Assembly (NCBI GenBank): GCA_965208945.1
Contig: OZ242366.1
Location: forward strand, 4,278,001 to 4,342,000
Length of the DNA: 64,000 nucleotides
From: JAPPLB01 sp965208945
GTDB taxonomy: Bacteria; Acidobacteriota; Terriglobia; Bryobacterales; UBA6623
Direction of reading: 5' to 3'
Part shown: positions 1 to 8,406 of the stretch, piece after piece
Layout of the letters: each line of letters opens with the position of its first letter
Numbering within the stretch: position 1 is the stretch's first letter
Translations under genes and position numbers: made by a program
The notes under the pieces: model-generated
Databases searched by the model: none
What the model was told of the DNA's origin: nothing
What the model saw: only the letters and a program-made list of their open reading frames with translations

Positions 1-1062
1 CCCTGGGTGACGCGGGTGAGGTTGTCCAGCGCGTCGTAGGAATAGCTGGTCGCGTAGGCCAGCCCGCCGGGGTCTTCGGTGACCTGGGTGATGCGGTCCA
101 GGGCGTCGCGGACGCTCTTGCGCTTGTTGCCCGCTTCGTCGGTGACGGTGGCGGTGTTGGAGTCGTAGCTGGTGCTGACCGACGAGCCGTCGGGATGGGT
201 GATGCGGGTGACGCGCCCCAGCGCGTCGTAGGCGTAGCGGGTCTTGGCCGCCGGCAGCGTCAGGAACCTGCTGTTCGACGGGGAGAGGCAGGCGTCCTCG
301 CGCTGCGGGTTGCCGACTTCCTTGACCCGCCCCAGCCCGTCATAGGACTGGATCGTCGAGACGCACTTGGCGCCGTTCTCGCGCTGCTCGCTACGCACCT
401 GCCGGCCGAAGCCGTCGAAGACCACCTTGCCGACGATGTCGGCGGTCGATGTGCAGGAGTCCTGCTGGCGCGTCGTGGTGACGATGTTGTTGTCATCGTC
501 GTAGGCGAAGGTGGTGGCGGCGTCGAGCGGGTCGGTGATCGCGGTCGGCCGGTCGAGCTTGTCGTCGTAGGTGAAGGTGGTCCTGTAGTCGTTCTCGTCT
601 TTGGCCTCGGTCTGGCGCCCGAGGTCGTAGTCGTACTTGAACTTGAGCTTGTGGTTGAGGCCGCTGGGGTCGTGGGTGATGGTCGTCGGGAAGGCGAAGG
701 TCGAGGTTCCGGAGGGCGGCCTGCTGGTGGTGGTGAAGTCGTCGTTGTAGGAGATCGTGGTGGTGTTGCCGTTGAAGTCGACGACGTTGGTGACGTTGCC
801 GAGGATGTCGTAGGTGAGGGTCTGGCTGATCCGGGTGTTGCCGGGGTTGAGCCAGCGGCGCAGCCGGGTGCGGTTGCCGCGCACGGTGTAGGTGGTTGCG
901 AACCCGCTGCTGTCGTGCCCGCTGGGGCTGGAGCGGCCGTCGAGGGAGTTGTGGTCGATCGAGAACTCGTTCCTGGCGGCGGCGGAGCTTTCGGCGCAGT
1001 TCGAGGCCCCCGCGCCGCACAGCCATTGCTTCTTCACCACGCTGGGCAGGTACGATTTCAGG
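1..1062 (-). pseudogene. Displaced partial rhs core, open at the left window edge
   Basis: On the minus strand this stretch encodes YD-type Rhs repeats nearly identical to about residues 690-1050 of the full Rhs protein next door (matching DNA at about 4135-5200). Only scattered substitutions separate the two copies. Homology stops abruptly near 1062, where the parent reads GGDELKSYLPS and this copy reads AAIAALKSYLPS. No convincing start codon or signal peptide lies upstream. A GTG near 1170 preceded by a GGTGG-like purine run is the only weak candidate. The fragment is in frame and continues beyond the window. In known Rhs loci, such headless core fragments follow the intact gene and carry older toxin tips, so a second tip and immunity gene may lie just outside. 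It could also be an inert duplication. Confidence 0.75.
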
Positions 1063-1192
1063 GCCGCTATTGCTGCGGTGGATTGTGGAACAGGGCGAGC
1101 CTGGACTTGAATGAGACCCTGAGTACCTGGGGATTCGTCCCGCTCTTGTGAGGGTGACCTCCCGTTCACGTACCACCTTCGTCTCCCGAGCC

Positions 1193-1918
1193 TCACCTTG
1201 GCTGTGGATCGGGCTTCGCTTCGGGCTTTTGAGCATCGAGTTCCCTCAAATATTCCTCGATGCGTTCTTGGCGCCCCCGGGTATGTATAAGGTGTTCACG
1301 TTCTTGGACGGGGATACAGCTCTCTAACAACCAATCCGTCTTGGTCGGCGCCAAATGGATCGATGTCACCCGAAAACCTACTTTGTAGATGCCTGTGAAC
1401 CACACCAGATTCGGAACCCCGATAAAGAACCCCCGCCACCCGGCCATATACACCGTAGAAGGACTCGCGCATGCAATCATGGCTATCTGCAACGCGTTGA
1501 ACTGCTTTTTGTACTCGATCAAGTCTCGGGGGGTCTTGAGAATGGTAGTCACTCCGTTGTCGTCGAGCGCTCGGGTTTGATGCTTGCTGGCGGGTATTGG
1601 AAAATCAACGGACCGCGCGAGGTGCTCCTCGCTTTCGTACAAGAACCCAAACCGGAACGCATCGAGAGCGTGCAAGGCCCGAGTCGCGGTAGTGAATTGA
1701 TGACATGAGAAGGAGTCACCATCAACGTTACGGTCAAACTTCACGTTAAAGTCGTGCGATCCCAGGGGATCTTTACTTGTGCTGTTTTTCGCAACCTTCT
1801 CGATGCAGGTACTATCACCAATAACTCCCTCATCAGAAGCTTGACCCAAAGCGTGCCACGGCGTTAGGGAAGCCGTTGCCGCCGTCAACATCAAGAAACA
1901 CCAGTTCTTGTGGGTCAT
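1193..1918 (-). CDS. Exported candidate immunity protein for the Rhs lysozyme tip
   Basis: This 241-residue protein has no family I can name. The ATG at 1918 follows a strong ribosome-binding site (GGAGGTGA) and opens a Sec signal peptide, MTHKNWCFLMLTAATASL up to about residue 25, so the product should reach the periplasm. The mature part has several cysteines, a GWRGFFIG...VWFTGIY segment that may be a beta hairpin, and a charged, Pro-rich tail. The start lies 34 bases after the rhs stop on the same strand. Base composition matches the toxin tip and is clearly less GC-rich than the Rhs core on either side. Position, export and composition fit an immunity protein that protects the cell wall compartment from the lysozyme-like tip. 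That role is inference. Confidence 0.7.
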   Translation of the reverse strand: MTHKNWCFLMLTAATASLTPWHALGQASDEGVIGDSTCIEKVAKNSTSKDPLGSHDFNVKFDRNVDGDSFSCHQFTTATRALHALDAFRFGFLYESEEHLARSVDFPIPASKHQTRALDDNGVTTILKTPRDLIEYKKQFNALQIAMIACASPSTVYMAGWRGFFIGVPNLVWFTGIYKVGFRVTSIHLAPTKTDWLLESCIPVQEREHLIHTRGRQERIEEYLRELDAQKPEAKPDPQPR

Positions 1919-1952
1919 CCTCACCTCCAGACTTGCTCCAGAACCCGAACCA

Positions 1953-4900
1953 TCATTTCCCCATTCCCCACCTGAACCTAACTGCCCGGCTGATGCTTCT
2001 CTCCACCAAGTGCTCAACTATTCCCCCTCCCGGACCCCGAGAGTACATCAACTGCCGGGACATCTCATCGTAATCGTGCCTTCCGATAGCCTCATTAAGG
2101 TGAGGACTGTTTTCCACATTCAACTCAGTCCTACCTACGTTGAAAGCCAAATCCACCAGCGCGTCGAATTCGTATTGCGACAGCGGCAGATTGTCTACCA
2201 AGTCTCGGACATCCCGCTCAGCACTCTCGATGTCCTGCTCAAAGAACTGGTCAGCTTGTTCCGGTGTGATTACGTCGCCTTTTACGAGGTTATCATTCTC
2301 CTGCACTCTATGCCCATACCCCACGGTGGGGTCATCCTCGACCATCTCTCCAGTTTTGGGATCCTCGAATTTGTTCACATAGACACGAAGTCTCCGACCT
2401 TCTTGCTCCTTGATGAAGGATTTGCCCCCCTCGCTGGTATGGAGCTCTTTAACGCTTTGGCAAATGGCGCCGCTTGGCGTATCTTCCGTGGCTTCAGCAG
2501 GCTTAACGCATCGCCCGCTCGGGTCCACTAGGCTCAACGGATTGTTCCGAGCATAGCCGTAGAGGTTCCAGCTCTGGGGGTTCTCGGCGTGCTGATCGAC
2601 GAAGGGCTCGTCCGCACTGGTGAACCGACCCATAGGCCCGGAGTAGTAGCGAGCGAGGAAGTAATCCAGATCGGACTCGTCGTCGCGTTCCTTGCCGGTG
2701 AAGCGGTGCCGGCCATCGAAGGAAGCGGCGAAACAGGCGTTGGAGCTGCGGTTGCCGAGAGTGTTGGGGATTTCTTCGCCGAAGGGGGCGTAGTCGTAGC
2801 AGTCGGCGTCGCTCTTGTCCTGCTTGGTGACCAGGCGTGTCGAGCCGAGGTGGTCGGTGGTGCGGTAGAACGTCCCGCCTGAAGTGGGGGCGGCGGTGGA
2901 GTACTCCGCCGCCAGCTTGCCGAAGGCGTCGTAGACATAGGTTTCGGTGACGGTGGGGGTGGCCTTCCGGACGCGGCGGCCCTGGGGACCGTACTTGTAG
3001 GAAGTGGTGGCGGAGGAGAGGGTGTAGCTTTTGAGGCGGTTTTCGGCGTCGTAGGCGAGCGTGTCGCCCAGGCTGGTGGCGGTCAGGTTGCCGCTGTTGT
3101 CGTAGCGGGCGCCGGTCAGCGTCAGGCGGTTGGTCGAGGTGCTGAAGTTGGTCGTGGCGGTGGGCATCAGCGGCGAGGTGGGCAGGCCGCTGTTGGCGGT
3201 GACAGCGCGGTTGCCGAAGCGGTCGTAGCCGTAGCTGCGGGACCAGGCCGTGCCGGCGCCGGATTCGGCGGCGCTGATGAGCCGGTTCACCTTGTCGTAG
3301 CCGTAGCTCTGGGTCAGCGCGGTCAGGCTGGGCCGCGTGATGATTTGCTTGAGGACGTTGCCGTTGTTGTCGTTCTTGTTCGGCGTCTTGTAGGTGAACT
3401 CGAGCTTGAGCTTGTCGCTGCCGCCGTCGAAGGTTCCCAGCCCGATCTCTTGCGGCTGAAGGCGGGTGTTGTAGTCGCGGTACTCGTAGAGGTTGTTGCC
3501 CATCTTGAGCTCGGCGAGCGCGCCGTGGGGAGCGTAGCTGAACTCCGAAGCGAAGGTGGCGGCCGGGGTGGCATTGTCGCTCACCCCGCTGATGCGGCCG
3601 GCCGCGTCGTAGCAGGTCTTGACGAGCAGGCCCGAGGGGTAGGTCTGGGTTTCCAGTCCGCCGGCTTTGTTGTAGGTGTAGGAGAAGCTGTAGGTCGCGC
3701 CGCCGGTCTGCTGCGAGCTGCCCTTCACCCGTCCCAGCTTGTCGAAGCTCGTGTAGCGCGTCGTCGAGACCGTCGAGCGGGCGGCGGTCAGGCGGCCCTT
3801 CTTGCCGACCACCTGGGTGGTCGTGCAGGCCGAGCCGGAGAAGTCCTTGCCGTCGTAGCAGAACGTGACGGCGGGCGTCGATTCCGTGCTGCCGCTGGGG
3901 TAGGTGTAGCTGATGCCGGTCGGGCGGTTGCGGCGGTCGTAGGCGGTGCTGATGGTGACGCCGCGGGTGTTGGTGTGGGAGGTCAGGTTGGAGTTGTTGT
4001 CGTAGACGTAGCGGTCCACGCCCGCGGTGGGCAGCGTGGCGCCGCTGCAGGCGGCGCTGCCGACGCGGCTCTCGGGGTTGGAGGCGCACAGCAGCCGCCC
4101 CAGCGAGTCGTAGCCGAAGGTGCGCGACTGCGAGCCCTGGGTGACGCCGGTGAGGTTGTCCAGCGCGTCGTAGGAGTAGCTAGTCGCGTAGCCCAGCCCG
4201 CCGGGGTCTTCGGTCACCTGGGTGATGCGGTCCAGGGCGTCGCGGACGCTCTTGCGCTTGTTGCCCGCTTCGTCGGTGACGGTGGCGGTGTTGGAGCTGT
4301 ACTCGGTGCTGACCGACGAGCCGTCGGGATGGGTGATGCGGGTGACGCGCCCCAGCGCGTCGTAGGCGTAGCGGGTCTTGGCGGTAGGCAGCGTCAGGAA
4401 CCTGCTGTTCGACGGGGAGAGGCAGGCGTCTTCGCGCTGCGGGTTGCCGGCTTCCTTGACCCGCCCCAGCCCGTCATAGGACTGGATCGTCGAGATGCAC
4501 TTCGCGCCGTTCTCGCGCTGCTCGCTGCGCACCTGCCGGCCGAAGCCGTCGAAGACCAGCTTGCCGACGATGTCGGCGGTCGAGGTGCAGGAGTCCTGCT
4601 GGCGCGTCGTGGTGACGATGTTGTTGTCGTCGTCGTAGGCGAAGATGGTGGCGGCGTCGAGCGGGTCGGTGATCCCGGTCGGCCGGTCGAGCTTGTCGTC
4701 GTAGGTGAAGGTGGTCTTGTAGTCGTTCTCGTCGTAGGCCTCGGTCTGGCGCCCGAGGTCGTAGTCGTACTTGAACTTGAGCTTGTGGTTGAGGCCGCTG
4801 GGGTCGCGGGTGATGGTCGTCGGGAAGGCGAAGGTCGAGGTCCCGGTGGGCGGCCTGCGGGTGGTAGTGAAGTCGTCGTCGTAGGAGATCGTGGTGGTGT

Positions 4901-7277
4901 TGCCGTTGAAGTCGACGACGTTGGTGACGTTGCCGAGGATGTCGTAGGTGAGGGTCTGGCTGATCCGGGTGTTGCCGGGGTTGAGCCAGCGGCGCAGCCG
5001 GGTGCGGTTGCCGCGCACGGTGTAGGTGGTTGCGAACCCTCTGCTGTCGTGCCCGCTGGGGCTGGAGCGGCCGGCGAGGGAGTTGTGGTCGATCGAGAAC
5101 TCGTTCCTGGCGGCGGCGGAGCTTTCGGCGCAGTTCGAGGCCCCCGCGCCGCACAGCCATTGCTTGGTGACGACGCTGGGCAGGTAGGATTTCAGTTCGT
5201 CGCCGCCGCTGTTGTTGTTGGGGTTGACGGCGGCGTTGAAGTTCGCCGCCGACTGGGTGTAGGCGCTGCGGGTTTCGTACTCGGTGTGGAGCCAGTTCAG
5301 CAGCGAACCCGGCGCGCTCGAGCCGTAGCCGTAGCGCTTGACGTCGGTGCGGTTGTTGAAGCGGTCCGAGGAGTAGCTGTAGGCGACCCGCGACACCTTC
5401 CGGGTCCCGTCCAGCAGGGTCGTGTCGGTGCGGGCGATGCGCACGTCGTTGGGCGGCGCGTTGTCGGCGTTGTGGCCGTTGGCTGAGCTGGACGGGCTGG
5501 GGGACGTGGGGCTGGTCCACCAGGCCGGTTGTTGCCGCTGCTGCCAGAGGTGCTCGGTGCGCCGCAGGGCCGTGCCGGTCGAGGACTTGATCTCGGTCTT
5601 GTACTCCTTGCCGCTGCGCCAGGCAGGGTACTCCCAGGGCGCGGTCTGCCCCGGGTTGGTGGCCAGGCCGTAGAAGTGATGGATTTCCTGTGACAGCGGC
5701 GTGGCGGCGCTGGCGCTGTCGTAGTGCTTGACCGTCACTTCACTGCAGCCGATGCTGGTCCCGGTGATGCAGTTCGCCCTCGTGCTGAGCGCGTAGGTCG
5801 CGCGGGCCGACACGGTCGAGCCGTTGGCTTTCTCGCGCCGCTCCGCGACCCGCCGCAGCAGCGACAGGGCGTTGTTGATCGACTGGATGCCGGCGCAGAA
5901 GGGTGCTCGCGTGAGGGAGCAGTTGCCGGAGGTGACGGCGGGCCGCCAGTCGTATTCGATGACGCCGCCGGTAGGCAGCGTCACGCTGTAGAGCTCGCCG
6001 TAGATGGTGTATGTGAAGCGGTAGCTCTTGCCGTTGGGCAGCTTCACCTTCGAGACCACCTTGGGGTTGAAGGGCCGGGAATCGTCCGGAACCTGGTCGC
6101 CGCCCTTCTGGTTCTTGGGGAAGAGCTGGTCGTGGGTCTTGGCGGTCGCGGTCGCGATTCCCGGGGGATCGGGGCAGAGGTGGTTGTCGATGCCCGAGCC
6201 CGAGCGCGAGCAGAACACCTCGGCCAGGGGCTGGCGGTGCACTTCGATGACGCGGTTGGCGCCGCCCTTGCCTTGGTAGCTGATCTTGTCGCAGCGCAAG
6301 GTGGGCGAGGTCCCGCAAGTGGTTTGGTCGTAGGCGATGTTGACGGCGCGGCCGAGCGAGTCGGTCGCCCGGCTGACCACTCCCCCTCCATTGGCGCCGG
6401 TGTACTGCAAGCTGACCCGGTTGCCGTTGCGGTCGCGGATCCACGAAACCCTCCCGCCCTCGAGGCGGTAGATCGTGCCGTTGCGCAGGCCCAGCCGCCC
6501 GGACGGTCCCAGTTGCGGGTTCGAGCTGATCTCTTCGCTGTGGTACTCGCTGAAGGTGGTGTCTTCGTCGTCGACCGTGTCGCGGACGAAGGTCGTCGCC
6601 GAGCCGTCGGCAGCCACGAACTCGCGGCCGCGGTCAGTGAATCCCGGAGACGGCTCCTGGCGGCATTCGGTGGCGTTCTGGTTGACGAACGGCTCGCCGC
6701 CGTGCTTCTTGTCCCGCAGCGAAATCTCAGTGCCGTCGGGCTGCAGGAAGGTCAGGCGGGTGAGCTTGCGCTCCTCCATGATGTCGTCCACGTCGTCGTC
6801 ATCGCAGGCGCTTCCCTCCCCAACGGCGCCCAGGACGGTGTTGATGCCGGTTCGGGTGGTGAGCACCCCGGGACTGTAGCCGGGGTCGTAGTTGACCGTC
6901 GTTTCCATCGGAACGGCGCTGTGACGCGGGACCTCCGGCGCGCAGTTGGTCGTGCCGCACACGAAATGGGTGTCGAAACCCCAGCTTCGTTCGATCCGCA
7001 GCGTCATCGTGTAGCCGGCCTCGCCGCGGCCGCCGATGCGCAGCAGCGGCAGCGCGAAGTTCACCTTGCCGCTGTAGAGGTTGATCGATTCGAAGTCGCT
7101 GAGCGCAAACGAGCCGGCCGGGGCGCCGGCCTGCACTTCCGGGGGCGTCGCGCCGTCGAAAATGCTCCTGACGAGCTGCGCCTGCGCCGCCGCGGCCCAC
7201 GCCAGCAGGACGCCAACCTGCAAGAGGGCTGCGCCCGCAGACCTCAGGCCGGCGGAGGGGCGGCCGCTCTCCCTCAT
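1953..7277 (-). CDS. Sec-exported Rhs/YD-repeat protein with C-terminal GH24 lysozyme-like toxin tip
   Basis: This is a 1774-residue Rhs polymorphic toxin. I start it at the ATG at 7277 because it opens a clean signal peptide (hydrophobic LLQVGVLLAWAAAAQA); an ATG 81 bases upstream would bury it. YD repeats fill most of the chain. They are followed by the Rhs-associated core (DHLGSTRLVT, RFTGKERDDES, LDYFLARYYS, NLYGYARNNPLSLVDPSGR). After DPSGR comes a 185-residue variable tip (DNA 1953-2510). The tip carries GH24/phage-lysozyme signatures: EGRRLRVYV, then TVGYGH, then ITPEQADQFFEQDI and YEFDALVDLAFNVG. The usual E-x8-D-x5-T spacing is stretched by an insert between Glu and Thr. The tip is less GC-rich than the core, as expected for an exchangeable cassette. 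Predicted role: peptidoglycan cleavage in competitors. The delivery route is unknown; no T6SS gene is visible. Confidence 0.88.
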   Translation of the reverse strand: MRESGRPSAGLRSAGAALLQVGVLLAWAAAAQAQLVRSIFDGATPPEVQAGAPAGSFALSDFESINLYSGKVNFALPLLRIGGRGEAGYTMTLRIERSWGFDTHFVCGTTNCAPEVPRHSAVPMETTVNYDPGYSPGVLTTRTGINTVLGAVGEGSACDDDDVDDIMEERKLTRLTFLQPDGTEISLRDKKHGGEPFVNQNATECRQEPSPGFTDRGREFVAADGSATTFVRDTVDDEDTTFSEYHSEEISSNPQLGPSGRLGLRNGTIYRLEGGRVSWIRDRNGNRVSLQYTGANGGGVVSRATDSLGRAVNIAYDQTTCGTSPTLRCDKISYQGKGGANRVIEVHRQPLAEVFCSRSGSGIDNHLCPDPPGIATATAKTHDQLFPKNQKGGDQVPDDSRPFNPKVVSKVKLPNGKSYRFTYTIYGELYSVTLPTGGVIEYDWRPAVTSGNCSLTRAPFCAGIQSINNALSLLRRVAERREKANGSTVSARATYALSTRANCITGTSIGCSEVTVKHYDSASAATPLSQEIHHFYGLATNPGQTAPWEYPAWRSGKEYKTEIKSSTGTALRRTEHLWQQRQQPAWWTSPTSPSPSSSANGHNADNAPPNDVRIARTDTTLLDGTRKVSRVAYSYSSDRFNNRTDVKRYGYGSSAPGSLLNWLHTEYETRSAYTQSAANFNAAVNPNNNSGGDELKSYLPSVVTKQWLCGAGASNCAESSAAARNEFSIDHNSLAGRSSPSGHDSRGFATTYTVRGNRTRLRRWLNPGNTRISQTLTYDILGNVTNVVDFNGNTTTISYDDDFTTTRRPPTGTSTFAFPTTITRDPSGLNHKLKFKYDYDLGRQTEAYDENDYKTTFTYDDKLDRPTGITDPLDAATIFAYDDDNNIVTTTRQQDSCTSTADIVGKLVFDGFGRQVRSEQRENGAKCISTIQSYDGLGRVKEAGNPQREDACLSPSNSRFLTLPTAKTRYAYDALGRVTRITHPDGSSVSTEYSSNTATVTDEAGNKRKSVRDALDRITQVTEDPGGLGYATSYSYDALDNLTGVTQGSQSRTFGYDSLGRLLCASNPESRVGSAACSGATLPTAGVDRYVYDNNSNLTSHTNTRGVTISTAYDRRNRPTGISYTYPSGSTESTPAVTFCYDGKDFSGSACTTTQVVGKKGRLTAARSTVSTTRYTSFDKLGRVKGSSQQTGGATYSFSYTYNKAGGLETQTYPSGLLVKTCYDAAGRISGVSDNATPAATFASEFSYAPHGALAELKMGNNLYEYRDYNTRLQPQEIGLGTFDGGSDKLKLEFTYKTPNKNDNNGNVLKQIITRPSLTALTQSYGYDKVNRLISAAESGAGTAWSRSYGYDRFGNRAVTANSGLPTSPLMPTATTNFSTSTNRLTLTGARYDNSGNLTATSLGDTLAYDAENRLKSYTLSSATTSYKYGPQGRRVRKATPTVTETYVYDAFGKLAAEYSTAAPTSGGTFYRTTDHLGSTRLVTKQDKSDADCYDYAPFGEEIPNTLGNRSSNACFAASFDGRHRFTGKERDDESDLDYFLARYYSGPMGRFTSADEPFVDQHAENPQSWNLYGYARNNPLSLVDPSGRCVKPAEATEDTPSGAICQSVKELHTSEGGKSFIKEQEGRRLRVYVNKFEDPKTGEMVEDDPTVGYGHRVQENDNLVKGDVITPEQADQFFEQDIESAERDVRDLVDNLPLSQYEFDALVDLAFNVGRTELNVENSPHLNEAIGRHDYDEMSRQLMYSRGPGGGIVEHLVERSISRAVRFRWGMGK

Positions 7278-7419
7278 CGCTCGCTCTCGCAGCCGCGCGG
7301 CAGGCAGCCGCCGAGGCAACGGCTCGTTTTTCCTCCGCCCGTGTGCAGAATCATACAAGCGGGAAACATCCGGACTGGTGTCAATGCCGCTTGTTCAGCA
7401 GGATGTTTCAGGCCAGTGG

Positions 7420-7875
7420 TCAAAGCTCGCCCTCGGCCACGACCGTGATCGGAATCACCCACTTGGGATTTTCCAGTACCGCCAACTCGTACTTGCCCGG
7501 CTTCAGTTCCACCGTCCGCCGCCACACCGGACGCTTGCGCCCCAGCGGAATCGTCGCCGGCACGCCGGGACCGCCTGCGCCGGCGATCACGTGATCGATA
7601 TGCAGGGTGATGCCGGGGATGAACGTGCGGTTGTGCACCGCGAAGAAGATATGACCCTCCTCGATCCGGACCGGGGGACCCTGGAACCCCCGCGGCGTCA
7701 GGATCAGGGTGAGAAAATGATCGACCGGCTTGTCGAGGCGGCGCTGCGGCGACTGGCTCCGCGCGCCGGGCGTCCAAGGCCCCAGCAAGGCAAGCACCAG
7801 CAGCGCGGCGGCCGGAAATACGGCCCCGGCCAACCGGGCCGGTCGCCGGACAGGAGTTAGGCAGTTGCTCGGCAT
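7420..7875 (-). CDS. Secreted cupredoxin-like small protein upstream of rhs
   Basis: A protein of about 151 residues with an N-terminal hydrophobic signal (GAVFPAAALLVLALLGPW). The mature part looks like a single beta-sandwich: alternating strands such as HIFFAVHNRTF, then VELKPGKYELAVLENPKW and a closing strand ITVVAEG. This pattern resembles cupredoxin-like folds, but no His-Cys-Met copper ligand set is apparent, so a redox role is unlikely. The ATG at 7875 lacks a good ribosome-binding site. A longer form starting at 8001 is possible but would place about 40 charged residues before the signal. It is transcribed toward rhs, ending 142 bases before the rhs start, so it may be co-transcribed. 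A role in Rhs export or display is speculation. Confidence 0.6.
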   Translation of the reverse strand: MPSNCLTPVRRPARLAGAVFPAAALLVLALLGPWTPGARSQSPQRRLDKPVDHFLTLILTPRGFQGPPVRIEEGHIFFAVHNRTFIPGITLHIDHVIAGAGGPGVPATIPLGRKRPVWRRTVELKPGKYELAVLENPKWVIPITVVAEGEL

Positions 7876-7979
7876 GGGAAAGAGGCTGCTGGGGGATGCG
7901 GCTGTCGAACTACCGGTCCGACGGGAAGAGTCCCGGACCCAAGGAAGCGCCAGTATAACGAAGCGATCCCCTGCTGCCA

Positions 7980-8079
7980 AGCAGTTCGGCCTGGAAATCA
8001 CTTAAAAATCACGATATAGAACCTTTAGTTCATTTAATAGTCACAATCTACTTTCTATAATGACCTGACAGGTGTTTAA
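7980..8079. promoter_or_regulatory. AT-rich intergenic patch, possible promoter region
   Basis: About 90 bases of clearly AT-rich sequence (TTAAAAATCACGATATAG, TTCATTTAATAGTC, CTTTCTATAATGACC) sit in a GC-rich neighbourhood. They lie between the divergently oriented secreted protein gene (7875, minus) and the Ig-repeat gene (8407, plus). Such a patch is the usual place for promoters of a divergent pair. I cannot fix unique -35/-10 boxes. Confidence 0.35.
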
Positions 8080-8256
8080 CCTGCATTTCTCACCACACGA
8101 CGGTCGAAGCACGCCATATGGCCGCCATGACTTCGTTACGCTTGCTCGCCGTGCTCAACGTACTGTTCAAGTACGCCTGCGCGCGCCAAGTGGCTCGTGC
8201 CTCGTCTTGACGGCCCTCTCACGCACTTCGCCTCGCCACGTGGTGAGAAATGCAGG
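8080..8256 (+). repeat. Family A repeat, copy A1 (full length)
   Basis: A 177-bp imperfect palindrome that begins CCTGCATTTCTCACC and ends GGTGAGAAATGCAGG. The two arms align with each other along most of their length. The centre is GTACTGTTCAAGTAC, the insertion site used by the IS elements elsewhere in this window; here it is unoccupied. Confidence 0.95.
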
Positions 8257-8406
8257 TCAGTATTCATCCCTCCGGCAGAAAGTACGCGAGCGCCTGTCGC
8301 TGGGCCTTTCCGCTGCTTCGCCCTGCAAGGGGCCAGCGGGAAAGGCCCCGTGGGATGGCGTGTTTCGGATCAGCGGCGATGCTTCGATGAGATTGCGACG
8401 GAGCGG

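Noticed and set aside
1953..2510. GH24 lysozyme segment as evidence of a prophage
   Set aside because: It is fused in frame to an Rhs core and no holin, capsid, terminase or integrase genes are present.
3345..5486. Very long plus-strand open frame (713 codons) opposite the rhs gene, and similar frames opposite the displaced core
   Set aside because: Low-complexity Val/Gly/Ala-rich translation mirroring GC-rich codon bias of the sense Rhs gene; no start signal or domain. A shadow frame.
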